This document shows positions 34,043 to 43,785 of a stretch of DNA of 64,000 nt, piece by piece. The number at the start of each line of letters is the position of its first letter. Positions within the stretch are counted from its first letter, which is position 1. Under the pieces are notes generated by a model. It saw only the letters and a list, made by a program, of their open reading frames with translations. It did no database searches and was not told where the DNA came from. The translations under genes were made by a program, and so were the position numbers. Source of the DNA: Paenibacillus albidus (GTDB lineage: Bacteria > Bacillota > Bacilli > Paenibacillales > Paenibacillaceae); the NCBI RefSeq assembly GCF_014644435.1, contig NZ_BMKR01000028.1, forward strand, positions 29,240 through 93,239, in the 5' to 3' direction.

Positions 34043-35647
34043 GTGAAAATCGGAAAAATGAGATTACGTTTGCAAGCGACCATCACAGTAATGATTTGCC
34101 TCGTTGTCACCCTCGTCCTGCTGATTGTGTTTATAATGTTTGGTATAAAGGTCTCTGAACAAGCCGAAGAAGCACTGGAGAGCAAAGCTATAACCATTGC
34201 CCGCACCCTTTCGCGTACTCCAGTTGTCATTGACGGCCTGCTCGGAAATGGCGATTCCGGTGGCATTCAGGATTACGCATCCGAAATCAGCACCATCAAT
34301 AACGTCGAGTTTATTGTCGTTATGGACATGCAGGGGATTCGCCGTTCCCATCCCGATCCGGCCTTGATCGGCAAGCATTTTATGGGAGGGGATGAGACAG
34401 ATGCATTGCACGGCAAGGAGACGTTATCCGTTGCTGAGGGTTCGCTGGGCTATTCAGTGAGAGCGTTTTCGCCTATATTTGGATCAGAGGGAAAAGTGAT
34501 TGGTGCAGTGGCTGTGGGCATCTCGCTTGGCAGCGTCCAGTCCGCTGTGAAGCAGAATCAGTGGATTATCTACTGGGGAATACTGGTTGGGGGACTCATG
34601 GGCATCACAGGAGCAGTACTGCTGGCACGCAAAATAAAACGGATGATATTCGGCATGGAGCCCGGGGAAATCGCAAAGCTGCTGGAGGAACGAAACGCCA
34701 TGCTGCAATCCACCAAAGAAGGGATTTTGGCGGTAGACAAAGAATCCCGTATTACATTAGTCAATGCGGAGGCGCGAAGGCTGATGGGCAGCGTCGGTAT
34801 GAACCAGGACCCGGTTAACAGGCAAATCGAGCAATTCTGGCCCCTGCTCCGGATGGACAGAGTACTGGGAAATGGCAAGGCGTTGCAGGATATGGAAGTA
34901 GAACAGAGCGGCATCACGCTGCTGGTAAATGTGGTTCCGGTCAAGGTTAACGGAATCATCGAAGGAGCCATCGCCACCTTTCGGGACAAGACCGAAATCA
35001 GCTTGCTGATGGAGAGGCTTTCGGGGATATCTCTATATGCTGAAGCGCTGCGGGCTCAGACCCATGAATTTATGAACAAGCTTCACGTGATTATGGGCCT
35101 GACCAATATGCGCAGCTATGACCGGCTGGAAGAATATCTTACCGACACCGTGCTTAATATTCAGACGGAAGCGGACGCTGTGGTCAAACTGGTGAAGGAC
35201 CCGATTATGGTCGGATTTCTGCTGGGAAAGCTCAGTCGGATCCGGGAGGCGGGGGTGCGGCTGGTTATCCTGGAGGACGGCGTTCTGCCCGAGTCCGCAA
35301 ATCACGAAGTATCGCGGGAATTGGTTACAATCGTCGGCAATCTGCTGGATAATGCTCTGGAAGCGGTGGATGGTGTCAGCGACAAGATGATCCAGATCGG
35401 TTTCCGGCATGCAGAAAGTCAGCTTACGCTCAAGGTTGGCGACAATGGAACAGGTATTTCTAAGGAGTGTGAAGATCGTATGTATGAACAAGGCTATTCC
35501 ACCAAAGGCAAGGACAGGGGCATCGGGTTGTATCTGGTGGGCAGGAGCCTGGCCAAGCTGGGCGGAACGATCCGCTGGGAGAGCCGTGCGGGTGAAGGAA
35601 CCGAGTTTACTGTGCAGTTACCTTATATTGCGAAGAGTGATAAATGA
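34043..35647 (+). CDS. Sensor histidine kinase of the CitA/DctS/MalK type
   Basis: 534 residues from GTG 34043 (AGGTGG 6 nt upstream). Two membrane helices (about 12-34 and 175-195) flank an extracytoplasmic sensor domain; a PAS domain follows (about 215-330). The phospho-accepting His is in RAQTHEFMNKLHVIMGL, and the ATPase domain has NLLDNALEAV, DNGTGIS and GIGLYLV. This class senses C4-dicarboxylates or citrate outside the cell. The response regulator, a 2-hydroxycarboxylate transporter and a malic enzyme follow, so malate or citrate is the likely signal. Confidence 0.93.
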   Translation: MKIGKMRLRLQATITVMICLVVTLVLLIVFIMFGIKVSEQAEEALESKAITIARTLSRTPVVIDGLLGNGDSGGIQDYASEISTINNVEFIVVMDMQGIRRSHPDPALIGKHFMGGDETDALHGKETLSVAEGSLGYSVRAFSPIFGSEGKVIGAVAVGISLGSVQSAVKQNQWIIYWGILVGGLMGITGAVLLARKIKRMIFGMEPGEIAKLLEERNAMLQSTKEGILAVDKESRITLVNAEARRLMGSVGMNQDPVNRQIEQFWPLLRMDRVLGNGKALQDMEVEQSGITLLVNVVPVKVNGIIEGAIATFRDKTEISLLMERLSGISLYAEALRAQTHEFMNKLHVIMGLTNMRSYDRLEEYLTDTVLNIQTEADAVVKLVKDPIMVGFLLGKLSRIREAGVRLVILEDGVLPESANHEVSRELVTIVGNLLDNALEAVDGVSDKMIQIGFRHAESQLTLKVGDNGTGISKECEDRMYEQGYSTKGKDRGIGLYLVGRSLAKLGGTIRWESRAGEGTEFTVQLPYIAKSDK

Positions 35648-36357
35648 CCATGATAAAGGTACTTATTGTTGAAGATGATCCGATGGTTTCGGAGATGAAT
35701 AAATTTTACCTGCAGCAGGTTGAAGGCTTCCGCGCCGAAGGTTGGGCCAGTTCTGCAGACGAGGCGCTAAACCTGCTGGCGAAGAACGTCTATGATCTGA
35801 TCCTTTTGGATATTTACATGAAGGAGAGCAACGGGCTGGAGCTGCTGTCCGAGATTCGCCAGAGTGGCCTAAGGGTGGATGTCATCGTCATTTCGGCGGC
35901 CAGCGACAAGGAAAGCATCCAGGAGTCTCTGCAAAACGGGGCGGTGGATTATCTGATTAAGCCGTTTGAGTTCTCCAGATTCCGTGCCGCGCTGAATGGA
36001 TACAAGGAGCAGATCCGGTTGTTCCGTTCCCGGAACCAACTGAACCAATCGGAGCTGGACAAGCTCTCCAGATTCAAACATGAGCGGAAAGTTTCGCAGG
36101 AGCTGCCTAAAGGCTTTACGCGTCAGACACTGCAGAACGTCTGGAGAGCGGTGGAGTCCTGCGCCTGCGAGCTTTTTTCCGCAGAGGACATCTCGGTTCT
36201 GTCCGGGATTTCCCGTGTATCCGTCGGCAAGTATTTGGTTGAGCTGATGGAGCTGGGAGTGCTGGAAATGGATAGGGTCTACGGAAGTGTGGGCAGGCCG
36301 GTGCAGAAATACAGGATCGCTCCAAATGGCAGGTCACTGATTACTCAATACATATAA
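35644..36357 (+). CDS. Response regulator of the CitB/DctR/MalR type
   Basis: 237 residues. ATG 35644 overlaps the kinase stop codon by 4 bp. The receiver domain has VEDDPM, phospho-Asp in LILLDIYMKE and Lys in YLIKPFEF; the C-terminal winged-helix region (about 155-225) has ISRVSVGKYLVELMELGVLE. It probably activates the transporter gene just downstream; two ATTTACA repeats at 36453 and 36473 are candidate sites. Confidence 0.93.
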   Translation: MTMIKVLIVEDDPMVSEMNKFYLQQVEGFRAEGWASSADEALNLLAKNVYDLILLDIYMKESNGLELLSEIRQSGLRVDVIVISAASDKESIQESLQNGAVDYLIKPFEFSRFRAALNGYKEQIRLFRSRNQLNQSELDKLSRFKHERKVSQELPKGFTRQTLQNVWRAVESCACELFSAEDISVLSGISRVSVGKYLVELMELGVLEMDRVYGSVGRPVQKYRIAPNGRSLITQYI

Positions 36358-36366
36358 CGAAACAGG

Positions 36367-36406
36367 AAGCTCTTGCTGCGAAAATCGCAGCGGGAGCTTT
36401 TTCTTT
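36367..36406 (+). terminator. Rho-independent terminator after the response regulator
   Basis: AAGCTCTTGCTGCGA pairs with TCGCAGCGGGAGCTT, followed by TTTTCTTTT. It separates the two-component genes from the transporter, which therefore needs its own promoter. Confidence 0.85.
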
Positions 36407-36452
36407 TGATAGGGAGAGGGTCCGTGATTTTATGTTGGCGCTAACTTTAATA

Positions 36453-36512
36453 ATTTACAAAACCTCTTCATTATTTACACAAAAACAAAAGCGCTTTCAA
36501 AGCAGCTATGAT
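36453..36512 (+). promoter_or_regulatory. Control region of the 2-hydroxycarboxylate transporter: direct repeats, cre-like site, -10
   Basis: Two ATTTACA direct repeats (36453-36459, 36473-36479) lie 20 bp apart, two helical turns. CAAAAGCGCTTTCA (36486-36499) matches 12 of 14 positions of the CcpA cre consensus. A -10-like TATGAT lies at 36507-36512 and there is no good -35. The layout suits an activator-dependent promoter (MalR/CitT-type regulator) that is blocked by CcpA during growth on preferred sugars. Confidence 0.55.
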
Positions 36513-36547
36513 GATTTTGTAAAAGAACTAAGGGAGGTAAGGATAAC

Positions 36548-37903
36548 ATGCAAAAAGCATTTCAGTCGCCAGTTGCAGTACCGGATGAGCAGCGTGGCTC
36601 TGAGCAAGAAAAACAAGGCTTTGCACAGCGGGTCATCCAATTAAAGGTAGGTGTTATTCCACTGCCGCTGTATGTGATATTTGCCCTCATCATATTTGCG
36701 GCGTCTGTGTTAGGCGAACTGCCAAACGATATGATCGGCGGATTTGCGGTGATCATCATCCTGGGTGTGCTGCTAAGCGATCTTGGTTTCAAGCTTCCAA
36801 TTCTGAAGAATATCGGCGGCCCGGCAATCCTCTCCTTGATGATCCCCTCGTTCCTGGTGTTCTGGAATGTGCTTGATCCTTCGGTTACGGAATCGGTCAA
36901 CACGCTGATGAAGACGTCGAACTTTCTCTATCTGTATATTTCAATTCTGGTAGCGGGAAGTATTACCGGGATGAACCGCACCACATTAATCAGCGGCTTC
37001 ATCCGCATCTTTATCCCGATGATGGCCGGAACCATTGTGGCGGTAGCCGCGGGTCTCGGGGTCGGCATGCTGCTCGGCTACAGTGCACACCGCACGTTAT
37101 TCTACATTATCGTGCCGATTATTGGCGGCGGTGTCGGTGAAGGGATACTCCCGCTGTCCATCGCCTTCTCGCAGATTCTAGGCGGTGAATCGGGTTCCTA
37201 TGTAGCCCAAATGATACCGGCGGCGGTGATCGGCAATGTGTTCGCGATTATCGGTGCGGGACTGCTCAAGAGAATGGCCGATAAAAATCCGCTCATTACC
37301 GGCAATGGCGTGCTGGTGAAATCAAAAAATGGCCAGAAGCTGGGCGGAAGCACCTATGACAGTGCCAAACCGGACTTTCTGCTGATGGGCGCCGGACTGC
37401 TGTTTGCCTGCGGGCTATTTATTACGGGGCATTTGCTGTCGCCATTCATCGGCGTCCCCGGTCCTATCCTGATGATCTTTGCCGCAGCGCTGCTTAAAGT
37501 ACTGAAGCTGCTGCCGGCCAAAATCGAGCAGGGCGCTTACCAGCTCTACAAATTTGTGTCCGGGACATTAACCTGGCCCCTCATGGTAGGCCTTGGTATG
37601 CTGTACATTCCGCTTGAGGATGTGGCCGCCCTGATCTCAGTTCCTTATATTATCGTTTGCGCAACCGTTATCGCCGCGATGATTCTCACCGGCTATTTTA
37701 TCGGTAAATGGGTCAATATGTACCCCGTGGAAGCAGCGATAGTTACCGGCTGCCGCGGCGGTCTCGGCGGAACGGGCGATGTGGCCATTCTGTCGGCATC
37801 CGGGCGCATGGAGCTGATGCCGTTCGCTCAGATTTCTACACGTATCGGAGGAGCGATCACAGTGGTTGCAGCAACGCTGCTCATCTCGGTATGGGGCGGC
37901 TGA
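36548..37903 (+). CDS. maeN: 2-hydroxycarboxylate transporter family symporter (malate/citrate)
   Basis: 451 residues with about 11 membrane helices. The family's two reentrant-loop signatures are present: IIGGGVGEGILPLSIAFSQ and GCRGGLGGTGDVAILSASG, the latter followed by the substrate-contact region RMELMPFAQISTRIGG. It imports malate or citrate with sodium or protons, like MaeN, CimH and CitS. AGGGAGGT precedes ATG 36548. Its position between a CitA/B-type two-component system and malic enzyme favours malate, hence the symbol; citrate/malate exchange is possible. Confidence 0.88.
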   Translation: MQKAFQSPVAVPDEQRGSEQEKQGFAQRVIQLKVGVIPLPLYVIFALIIFAASVLGELPNDMIGGFAVIIILGVLLSDLGFKLPILKNIGGPAILSLMIPSFLVFWNVLDPSVTESVNTLMKTSNFLYLYISILVAGSITGMNRTTLISGFIRIFIPMMAGTIVAVAAGLGVGMLLGYSAHRTLFYIIVPIIGGGVGEGILPLSIAFSQILGGESGSYVAQMIPAAVIGNVFAIIGAGLLKRMADKNPLITGNGVLVKSKNGQKLGGSTYDSAKPDFLLMGAGLLFACGLFITGHLLSPFIGVPGPILMIFAAALLKVLKLLPAKIEQGAYQLYKFVSGTLTWPLMVGLGMLYIPLEDVAALISVPYIIVCATVIAAMILTGYFIGKWVNMYPVEAAIVTGCRGGLGGTGDVAILSASGRMELMPFAQISTRIGGAITVVAATLLISVWGG

Positions 37904-37943
37904 TTGCGGGAACAGGCAAAAAAATATGCAGGAGGCGATTAGG

Positions 37944-39356
37944 ATGAATCAACCGCAAGTGTTTACGCTTCGTGTCCAGTACCGCAGCAACAGCGATTAT
38001 CTGGCGAACCTGGTGAGCATTGCCGAGAACTATAAAGGCACGGTACTAAATGCAGAGCTGAAGAAGCTGCGCGCGGACCTGACCGGCGCGGATGTCGTAA
38101 TTTCCGTGAAGCACCCGGAGGATCAGAAATGGATTGAAAAAGCGGTAAACCAGTTGAGCGGAGGAGATATTGTGGAACTATTGGAAGAAATCATGCTGCT
38201 GCACAAAGGCGGAAAGCTCGAAACAACCCTGAAAAATCCAATCCGGAATAAAGAAGACCTGTCCAAAGTATACACGCCGGGTGTGGCGAAGGTCTGTCAG
38301 GCAATTGTGCAGGATCAGGCACAGGCTTATGAATTGACGACGAAGAAAAATACCGTGGCTGTGGTATCCGATGGGACCGCTGTGCTGGGCCTGGGGGACA
38401 TAGGGCCGAGAGCGGCCATGCCGGTCATGGAAGGCAAGGCGGCGCTTTTCAAGCAGTTCGCGGATGTAGACGCCGTGCCAATCTGCCTCGACACTAAGGA
38501 TACGGAAGAAATTATCGCCATTGTGAAAGCGCTCGCTCCTACATTCGGAGGCATTAATCTCGAAGATATTTCCTCTCCCCGGTGTTTTGAAATCGAAGCG
38601 AGACTAAGAACCGAGCTGGACATTCCGGTATTCCATGATGACCAGCACGGAACGGCCATCGTTGTACTTGCCGGGCTGCTGAACGCACTTAAGGTATGCG
38701 GGAAAAATATCAAGGATGTCAAAATCGTAGTGAACGGCGTCGGTGCGGCAGGCATCTCCGTCTCCAAAATGCTGCTGCACGCGGGCGCCGTGAACCTGAT
38801 CGGAGTGGACCGGGAGGGTGCCATTAACCGGCTGGTCTCTTATACCCGGACACATTGGAGCGACTTCGCCCAAATTACGAATCCCAACCTGGAAACCGGC
38901 GGGCTGTCGGATGTAATCAAAGGCGCGGATGTTTTTATCGGGGTTTCCGCACCAAATGTGCTGAAGCTGGAGGATGTGCAGAATATGGCCAAAGATCCGA
39001 TCGTGTTCGCTATGGCGAATCCGACCCCGGAAATCGATCCCGCTATCGCTGCACCACACGTAAGAGTAATGGCGACAGGCCGTTCCGACTACCCGAACCA
39101 GATCAACAATGTGTTGTGTTTCCCCGGCATTTTCAGGGGAGCGCTGGATTGTGAGGCCACTGATATCAATGATGAGATGAAGCTGGCGGCGGCAGAGGCG
39201 ATTTCCTCGGTTATTGATCCTGCTGATCTTCATGAGAAATATATCATTCCGGATGCTTTTGATGCGCGGGTGGTGGAAAAAATCCGGATAGCCGTTGCCC
39301 ATGCGGCATTCAAAAGCGGCGTTGCCCGAAAAAGTCTGCTTATCGGCGTGAAATGA
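37944..39356 (+). CDS. NAD(P)-dependent malic enzyme with N-terminal ACT domain
   Basis: 470 residues from ATG 37944 (AGGAGG 8 nt upstream; the longer frame from 37866 overlaps the transporter gene). Residues 1-80 form an ACT-like domain (VFTLRVQYRSNSDYLANLVS) that may sense an amino acid. The catalytic part has YTPGVA, GDIGPRAAMPVMEGKA, INLEDISSPRCFEIE, FHDDQHGTA and the nucleotide-binding GVGAAGISV. It turns malate into pyruvate and CO2. It lies 40 bp after the transporter gene, forming an uptake-and-use unit for malate. Confidence 0.93.
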   Translation: MNQPQVFTLRVQYRSNSDYLANLVSIAENYKGTVLNAELKKLRADLTGADVVISVKHPEDQKWIEKAVNQLSGGDIVELLEEIMLLHKGGKLETTLKNPIRNKEDLSKVYTPGVAKVCQAIVQDQAQAYELTTKKNTVAVVSDGTAVLGLGDIGPRAAMPVMEGKAALFKQFADVDAVPICLDTKDTEEIIAIVKALAPTFGGINLEDISSPRCFEIEARLRTELDIPVFHDDQHGTAIVVLAGLLNALKVCGKNIKDVKIVVNGVGAAGISVSKMLLHAGAVNLIGVDREGAINRLVSYTRTHWSDFAQITNPNLETGGLSDVIKGADVFIGVSAPNVLKLEDVQNMAKDPIVFAMANPTPEIDPAIAAPHVRVMATGRSDYPNQINNVLCFPGIFRGALDCEATDINDEMKLAAAEAISSVIDPADLHEKYIIPDAFDARVVEKIRIAVAHAAFKSGVARKSLLIGVK

Positions 39357-39444
39357 TTCCAGCCGGGATTTCGGTATGACGTGAATTTGCCGGTCTTATC
39401 ATGGAGTTTGTGTGACAAGAAAGAAACAGTAATATATACATTAT

Positions 39445-39492
39445 AAGGAGCTGTCTCATTTGTAGTTTTCTACAATGGCAGCTCCTTTTTTC
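39445..39492 (+). terminator. Rho-independent terminator after malic enzyme
   Basis: AAGGAGCTG and CAGCTCCTT pair, with an inner TGTAG/CTACA pair, followed by a T6 run. Confidence 0.85.
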
Positions 39493-39515
39493 CCCTCGCG
39501 GCCATGATTTTTTGT

Positions 39516-39544
39516 TTGACAGAGGGGGCGCTTTAATCCATAAT
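39516..39544 (+). promoter_or_regulatory. Sigma-A promoter of the dipeptide importer operon
   Basis: TTGACA (39516-39521) and CATAAT (39539-39544) with a 17-bp spacer, 47 bp upstream of the first gene. Confidence 0.7.
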
Positions 39545-39591
39545 CAATTCATACTAAACATATATGATTTATTGGAAGGGGAGGATCAGTC

Positions 39592-41211
39592 ATGTCACAG
39601 TTTAAAGCAGCTTTAAGAAAGTCATTTTGGGTAGGAACATTAGCAATTCTATTATTGGTGGTGGTTGCTGGATGCTCTGGGTCCAAGAATGAACCTGATC
39701 CGAATGAAGGTGCCGAGCAAAGTGCGAACCAGGGAACCAATTCAAGCGCAAATACGGAGAAGCCTGCGGCGGGAGGAACCTTCGTCTATGGACGGCCTGC
39801 TTCCGTAACCTCGCTTGATTTGCATAATCAGATTACATCGAACAATGCCTTTGCCATTGACAAGGTATTTGAATCTTTGGTTGCTTTTGATAGTAAAGGT
39901 GAGATTGTGGACTGGCTTGCGGAGTCACATAACATCAGTGCTGACGGCTTGACGTATACGTTTGTGTTGCGTGACGGTTTGAAGTTTTCGAATGGCACCG
40001 ATGTTACTGCGGAGGATGCCGTATTCTCGCTTGAGCGGCATTTGAAGGTTGGCGGCCCGCTGGCTATAGCGGCAAAGGTCGATACCGTTAAAGCCCAGGA
40101 TAACCAAACGCTGGTTATTACACTGAAAGAGCCTTATACACCCTTTATCTCCGAACTGTCCAACTTTTCCAACGGTATTCTTCCTAACCATTTTGGGGGT
40201 GTTGCGGAAGAAGCGTTTTTCAAGAACCCGGTGGGTACAGGGCCTTTCGTGGTTGAGAAGTCGGACCCGGCAGGCGATCTGACTTTTACCAAGAACCCTC
40301 ACTATTGGCAAGAAGGAAAGCCGTATATTGATAAGCTTGTTTACAAGCTGATTGAAGACGACACCCAGGCTATCAACCAGCTGAAGGCGGGAGAAGTTAA
40401 TGCTATTGAATCTTTGGCACTGCAAAATGCTGAAGAGCTAAAGAAAGGTCCAGACACTACAGTAGTAACCAATGGCAGCTGGGTGACCGAGCAATTGTTC
40501 TTCAATACGCTGGATAAGTATTTTTCGGATGTGCATGTCCGTCGTGCTTTGGCTCTGGCACTTAATCGTGAAGGCTTGACCAAGGCGCTTACCTTTGGTT
40601 ATGCCCAGACTGCCAATTCACTGCTGCCCACAACGATTCCTTATCATTCGAATGATACGATCAAGGCGCTGAACTTCGATATCAATGCGGCCAAGGAGGA
40701 GCTTGCCAAATCCGCCTTCCCGGATGGATTCACTACCAAATTGCTTGTGGCATCAGGGAACAGTACAAGAGCACAAGAGGCGCAAATTATCCAGGCAGCG
40801 GGCAAAGAAATCGGGATCCATATCGAGATTGAATCGATTGAACTGGCCACTTTCCGTGAACGTTTCTTTGCCTATGATTTCTCGGTAATGCTCAACAGCG
40901 GTCAAGCCGATTCTCCCGAAGCGAACTCGATTATTGCGTTCCAAACTGATCCGGAAGGCTTCAGTAAATCGTATTGGACGCATTACACGAATGATGAAGT
41001 CACCAAGCTTCTATATGAAGGCCAAAAAACGCCGGATGGCAAGGAACGTGAGGAAATCTACTCGAAGCTGCTGCAGACTCTTGCGGACGAAGTGCCGTAC
41101 ATTCCGCTGTATTATCCGGATATTCTGAAAGGTGTCCGTTCATCAGTGGATGGTCTCGTAGTTTTACCTAACGGCAGCATTCGTTTTGATGAAGCTCGTA
41201 TCGGTAAATGA
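39592..41211 (+). CDS. Peptide ABC transporter substrate-binding lipoprotein (family 5)
   Basis: 539 residues with lipobox VAGCSG near residue 29. The standard family-5 order is kept: VTSLDLHNQITSNNAF, DVTAEDAVFSLERH, FFKNPVGTGPFVVEKSDP, VRRALALALNREGL, then the C-terminal lobe ending in DEVPYIPLYYPDILKGV. GGAAGGGGAGG lies upstream of ATG 39592. It is the first gene of a seven-gene operon with two permeases, two ATPases, an aminotransferase and an amidohydrolase, so its ligand is probably a nitrogenous compound that those enzymes break down. Confidence 0.93.
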   Translation: MSQFKAALRKSFWVGTLAILLLVVVAGCSGSKNEPDPNEGAEQSANQGTNSSANTEKPAAGGTFVYGRPASVTSLDLHNQITSNNAFAIDKVFESLVAFDSKGEIVDWLAESHNISADGLTYTFVLRDGLKFSNGTDVTAEDAVFSLERHLKVGGPLAIAAKVDTVKAQDNQTLVITLKEPYTPFISELSNFSNGILPNHFGGVAEEAFFKNPVGTGPFVVEKSDPAGDLTFTKNPHYWQEGKPYIDKLVYKLIEDDTQAINQLKAGEVNAIESLALQNAEELKKGPDTTVVTNGSWVTEQLFFNTLDKYFSDVHVRRALALALNREGLTKALTFGYAQTANSLLPTTIPYHSNDTIKALNFDINAAKEELAKSAFPDGFTTKLLVASGNSTRAQEAQIIQAAGKEIGIHIEIESIELATFRERFFAYDFSVMLNSGQADSPEANSIIAFQTDPEGFSKSYWTHYTNDEVTKLLYEGQKTPDGKEREEIYSKLLQTLADEVPYIPLYYPDILKGVRSSVDGLVVLPNGSIRFDEARIGK

Positions 41212-42158
41212 ATACATCTTACAGCTGGCTGGTGACAGCTCTTTTAAGAGCACTGGCAGTTATCCTTTTTGTAGTAACAGCAGTCTTTTTCATCATCAGA
41301 ATTGTGCCGGGGGACCCGGCTAAAATGATTCTGGGAGAATACAGCACGCCTGAGGCCATCAAGAGTATGCATCATACTCTCGGGCTGGATCTCCCTTTAT
41401 GGGAACAATTTGTCCGGTTTGTAAAGACGCTGTTCACACAGGGAGATACCGGCAATTCTATTATTGCAGGCACCTCTACAAGAGAGCTGATTGCCGAACG
41501 GGCTCCCGTTACTTTGCTGCTTATTGTGATGGCCTGTATGATGGCGATTATTATTGCCCTTCTGCTCGCTACGCTTGCAGCCACGCACAAGGATAAGCTG
41601 CTGGATCATTTGATCCGGATATTTCCGACTATAACTCTGGGTATGCCAATCTTTTGGGTTGGCATGCTTTTGATCCTGCTGTTCAGTGTCCGGCTTCATT
41701 GGTTTCCCGTTGGGGGAGTAAGCGAAGGGTGGATTGGAACCTTATACAGTCTTACGCTTCCGGCGATTACCGTCGCCTTTTCGCAGATTCCTACGCTGGT
41801 CCGTTCGTTAAGAGCGCAGATGCTTGAAATCTTGGAATCCGATTTTGTAGTCACGCTGAGAGCTGCGGGATTACCAAGCAGGGTTATTCTGTTCAAGCAT
41901 GTGCTGCGTAACTCTGCTCTTCCGACTCTTATGCTGCTGGGCGTAAATATTTCTTATCTTATCGGCGGTACACTGGTCGTTGAACAGGTGTTTGGCATCA
42001 AGGGAATTGGCAGCTTGCTGTTTACTGCAATTTCGAATCGGGATTTCCCGGTCATTCAAGGAATAGCGCTATATTGTGCGATATCTGTTGTGATCATCAG
42101 CCTCCTGATTGAAATGATTTCCTGGTGGCTGGATCCCAGAACGAAAGGAAAACAATGA
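41208..42158 (+). CDS. dppB: Peptide ABC transporter permease, DppB type
   Basis: 316 residues of normal length with six membrane helices. It has the N-terminal RIVPGDPAKMILGEYSTPEAI segment, the periplasmic-loop landmark of DppB, and the ATPase-contact loop LRAAGLPSRVILFKHVLRNSALP. ATG 41208 overlaps the preceding stop codon by 4 bp. It pairs with the next permease. Confidence 0.93.
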   Translation: MNTSYSWLVTALLRALAVILFVVTAVFFIIRIVPGDPAKMILGEYSTPEAIKSMHHTLGLDLPLWEQFVRFVKTLFTQGDTGNSIIAGTSTRELIAERAPVTLLLIVMACMMAIIIALLLATLAATHKDKLLDHLIRIFPTITLGMPIFWVGMLLILLFSVRLHWFPVGGVSEGWIGTLYSLTLPAITVAFSQIPTLVRSLRAQMLEILESDFVVTLRAAGLPSRVILFKHVLRNSALPTLMLLGVNISYLIGGTLVVEQVFGIKGIGSLLFTAISNRDFPVIQGIALYCAISVVIISLLIEMISWWLDPRTKGKQ

Positions 42159-43021
42159 AACGTATAAGAACAGAACCTCAATTGCATCAGGACGGCAGGC
42201 AGCCAAGCATCATCCATCGAATATGGAATACCCCGTCCCTTTTAGTGGGAAGCCTTATGTTTGTGGTACTTATTGTCTTGGCAGTATTCATTCCGTATAT
42301 TAGTCCTTATCACCCATCCGAGCAAAATTTGAGCGCTTTTTTGCAGCCCCCGTCTGCTGAACATTGGCTGGGGACGGATCAATTGGGGCGCGATCTGTTC
42401 ACTAGACTGATCTATGCTGCGCGGACCGATCTGAGTATCATGGTACTGGCGGAAGTTGTGCCCTTTTGCACCGGTGTATTTCTGGGCATGCTTGCGGGGT
42501 ATTACGGGAAATGGGTCGATACGGTCATTACTTTGCTCACAGACACATTTATTGCTTTTCCTTTTTACCTGATCGTAATTATCGTGGCCTTTGCCAGCGG
42601 AGCAGGGGAGCGGGGGATTTATATCACTTTTATGCTTGTGGGCTGGATTGTATTTGCCCGGGTGGTCAGAGGTCTCAGCGCCTCCTTCCGCGAGCAAGAA
42701 TGGGTAGCGTCCGCTCAGACGTTAGGGCTGCCCGGAGTCAGAATTATCCTACGTCATCTCCTGCCGAATGTATTACCGCAAGCGGTTGTAGTCCTTATGA
42801 CGGATATGGTCGGATTGCTTGTGGCCATTGTTACACTCGGTTATCTCGGCATCGGCATTGCACCGCCCACCCCGGACTGGGGGACCATGATTTCGGATGG
42901 ACAATCCTTCATAACCACTGCATGGTGGCTCTCGGCAGTTCCGGGATTTGCCGTGGTGTATACAGGCATTGCTTTGTCTCTGGTCGGTGACGGTTTGGCA
43001 GATATATGGAGGAAAAAATAA
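42155..43021 (+). CDS. dppC: Peptide ABC transporter permease, DppC type
   Basis: 288 residues. ATG 42155 overlaps the dppB stop codon (ATGA). Landmarks are YHPSEQNLSAFLQPPSAEHWLGTDQLGRDLFTR and the EAA-type loop SAQTLGLPGVRIILRHLLPNVL (each longer than quoted in databases only by normal variation). Length is standard, unlike the extended DppC-type protein at 30201. Confidence 0.93.
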   Translation: MKRIRTEPQLHQDGRQPSIIHRIWNTPSLLVGSLMFVVLIVLAVFIPYISPYHPSEQNLSAFLQPPSAEHWLGTDQLGRDLFTRLIYAARTDLSIMVLAEVVPFCTGVFLGMLAGYYGKWVDTVITLLTDTFIAFPFYLIVIIVAFASGAGERGIYITFMLVGWIVFARVVRGLSASFREQEWVASAQTLGLPGVRIILRHLLPNVLPQAVVVLMTDMVGLLVAIVTLGYLGIGIAPPTPDWGTMISDGQSFITTAWWLSAVPGFAVVYTGIALSLVGDGLADIWRKK

Positions 43022-43785
43022 TGTCTACAAGCCCGATCTTGGAAATAGAAGCTCTATCGCTGGCAACAAAGTCAAATGAAACCTTAGTCGACAATGTTGG
43101 CTTTTCGCTGAACAAAGGGGAGAGTCTGGGACTGGTAGGCGAATCGGGTTCCGGCAAATCGCTTACGCTGCGTGCGATACTGGGGTTGCTTCCGCATGGT
43201 GTTAGGCAGACAGGCGGAGTCATTAAGAGTGAGGTGAGCAGCGCGATGGTGTTTCAAGACCCCAGGGGTGCGCTGGACCCGCTCTGTCCGGTAGTCAAGC
43301 AGCTTGCAGAAGTCGTTTATTTCAGACAAAAAGTAAGCCGTAAGGCATCACGCGTGGTGGCGCTGGAATTGCTTGAAATGCTCGGTCTCCCCGATTCCTT
43401 AAAGAGAACGGACCGGTATCCAAGCCAGCTATCGGGCGGTCAGTGTCAAAGGATAGTCATCGCCATAGCCCTCGCGTGCAAGCCGGGCATTCTTCTCTGT
43501 GATGAGCCGACAACGGCGCTCGATGTTACCGTTCAACGGCAAATTATTGAAACGATCGCCCGCCTGCAGCAGGAACTGGGCTTTGCCATGGTGTTTGTTA
43601 CGCATAATCTGGCGGTTGCCGCCGCCATGTGCTCCAAGCTGGCTGTGATGAAAAAGGGGCAGATTGTCGAGCATGGCAATACCCTCAATGTTTTGCAAAA
43701 CCCGCAAAATCCTTATACGCAGATGCTGATTAACTCGGTGCTTCCTTTGCCGGAGCTTGAAGGGAGCGGACAACTATGGAGTTAG
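43021..43785 (+). CDS. dppD: Peptide ABC transporter ATPase, DppD type
   Basis: 254 residues. ATG 43021 shares one base with the dppC stop and has GGAGG 8 nt upstream. Walker A is GESGSGKS, the signature is LSGGQCQRIVIA and Walker B is LLCDEPTTALD. It is shorter than usual DppD (about 320) because the C-terminal oligopeptide-binding tail is reduced, although NPQNPYTQMLINSVLP is still present. Confidence 0.92.
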   Translation: MSTSPILEIEALSLATKSNETLVDNVGFSLNKGESLGLVGESGSGKSLTLRAILGLLPHGVRQTGGVIKSEVSSAMVFQDPRGALDPLCPVVKQLAEVVYFRQKVSRKASRVVALELLEMLGLPDSLKRTDRYPSQLSGGQCQRIVIAIALACKPGILLCDEPTTALDVTVQRQIIETIARLQQELGFAMVFVTHNLAVAAAMCSKLAVMKKGQIVEHGNTLNVLQNPQNPYTQMLINSVLPLPELEGSGQLWS

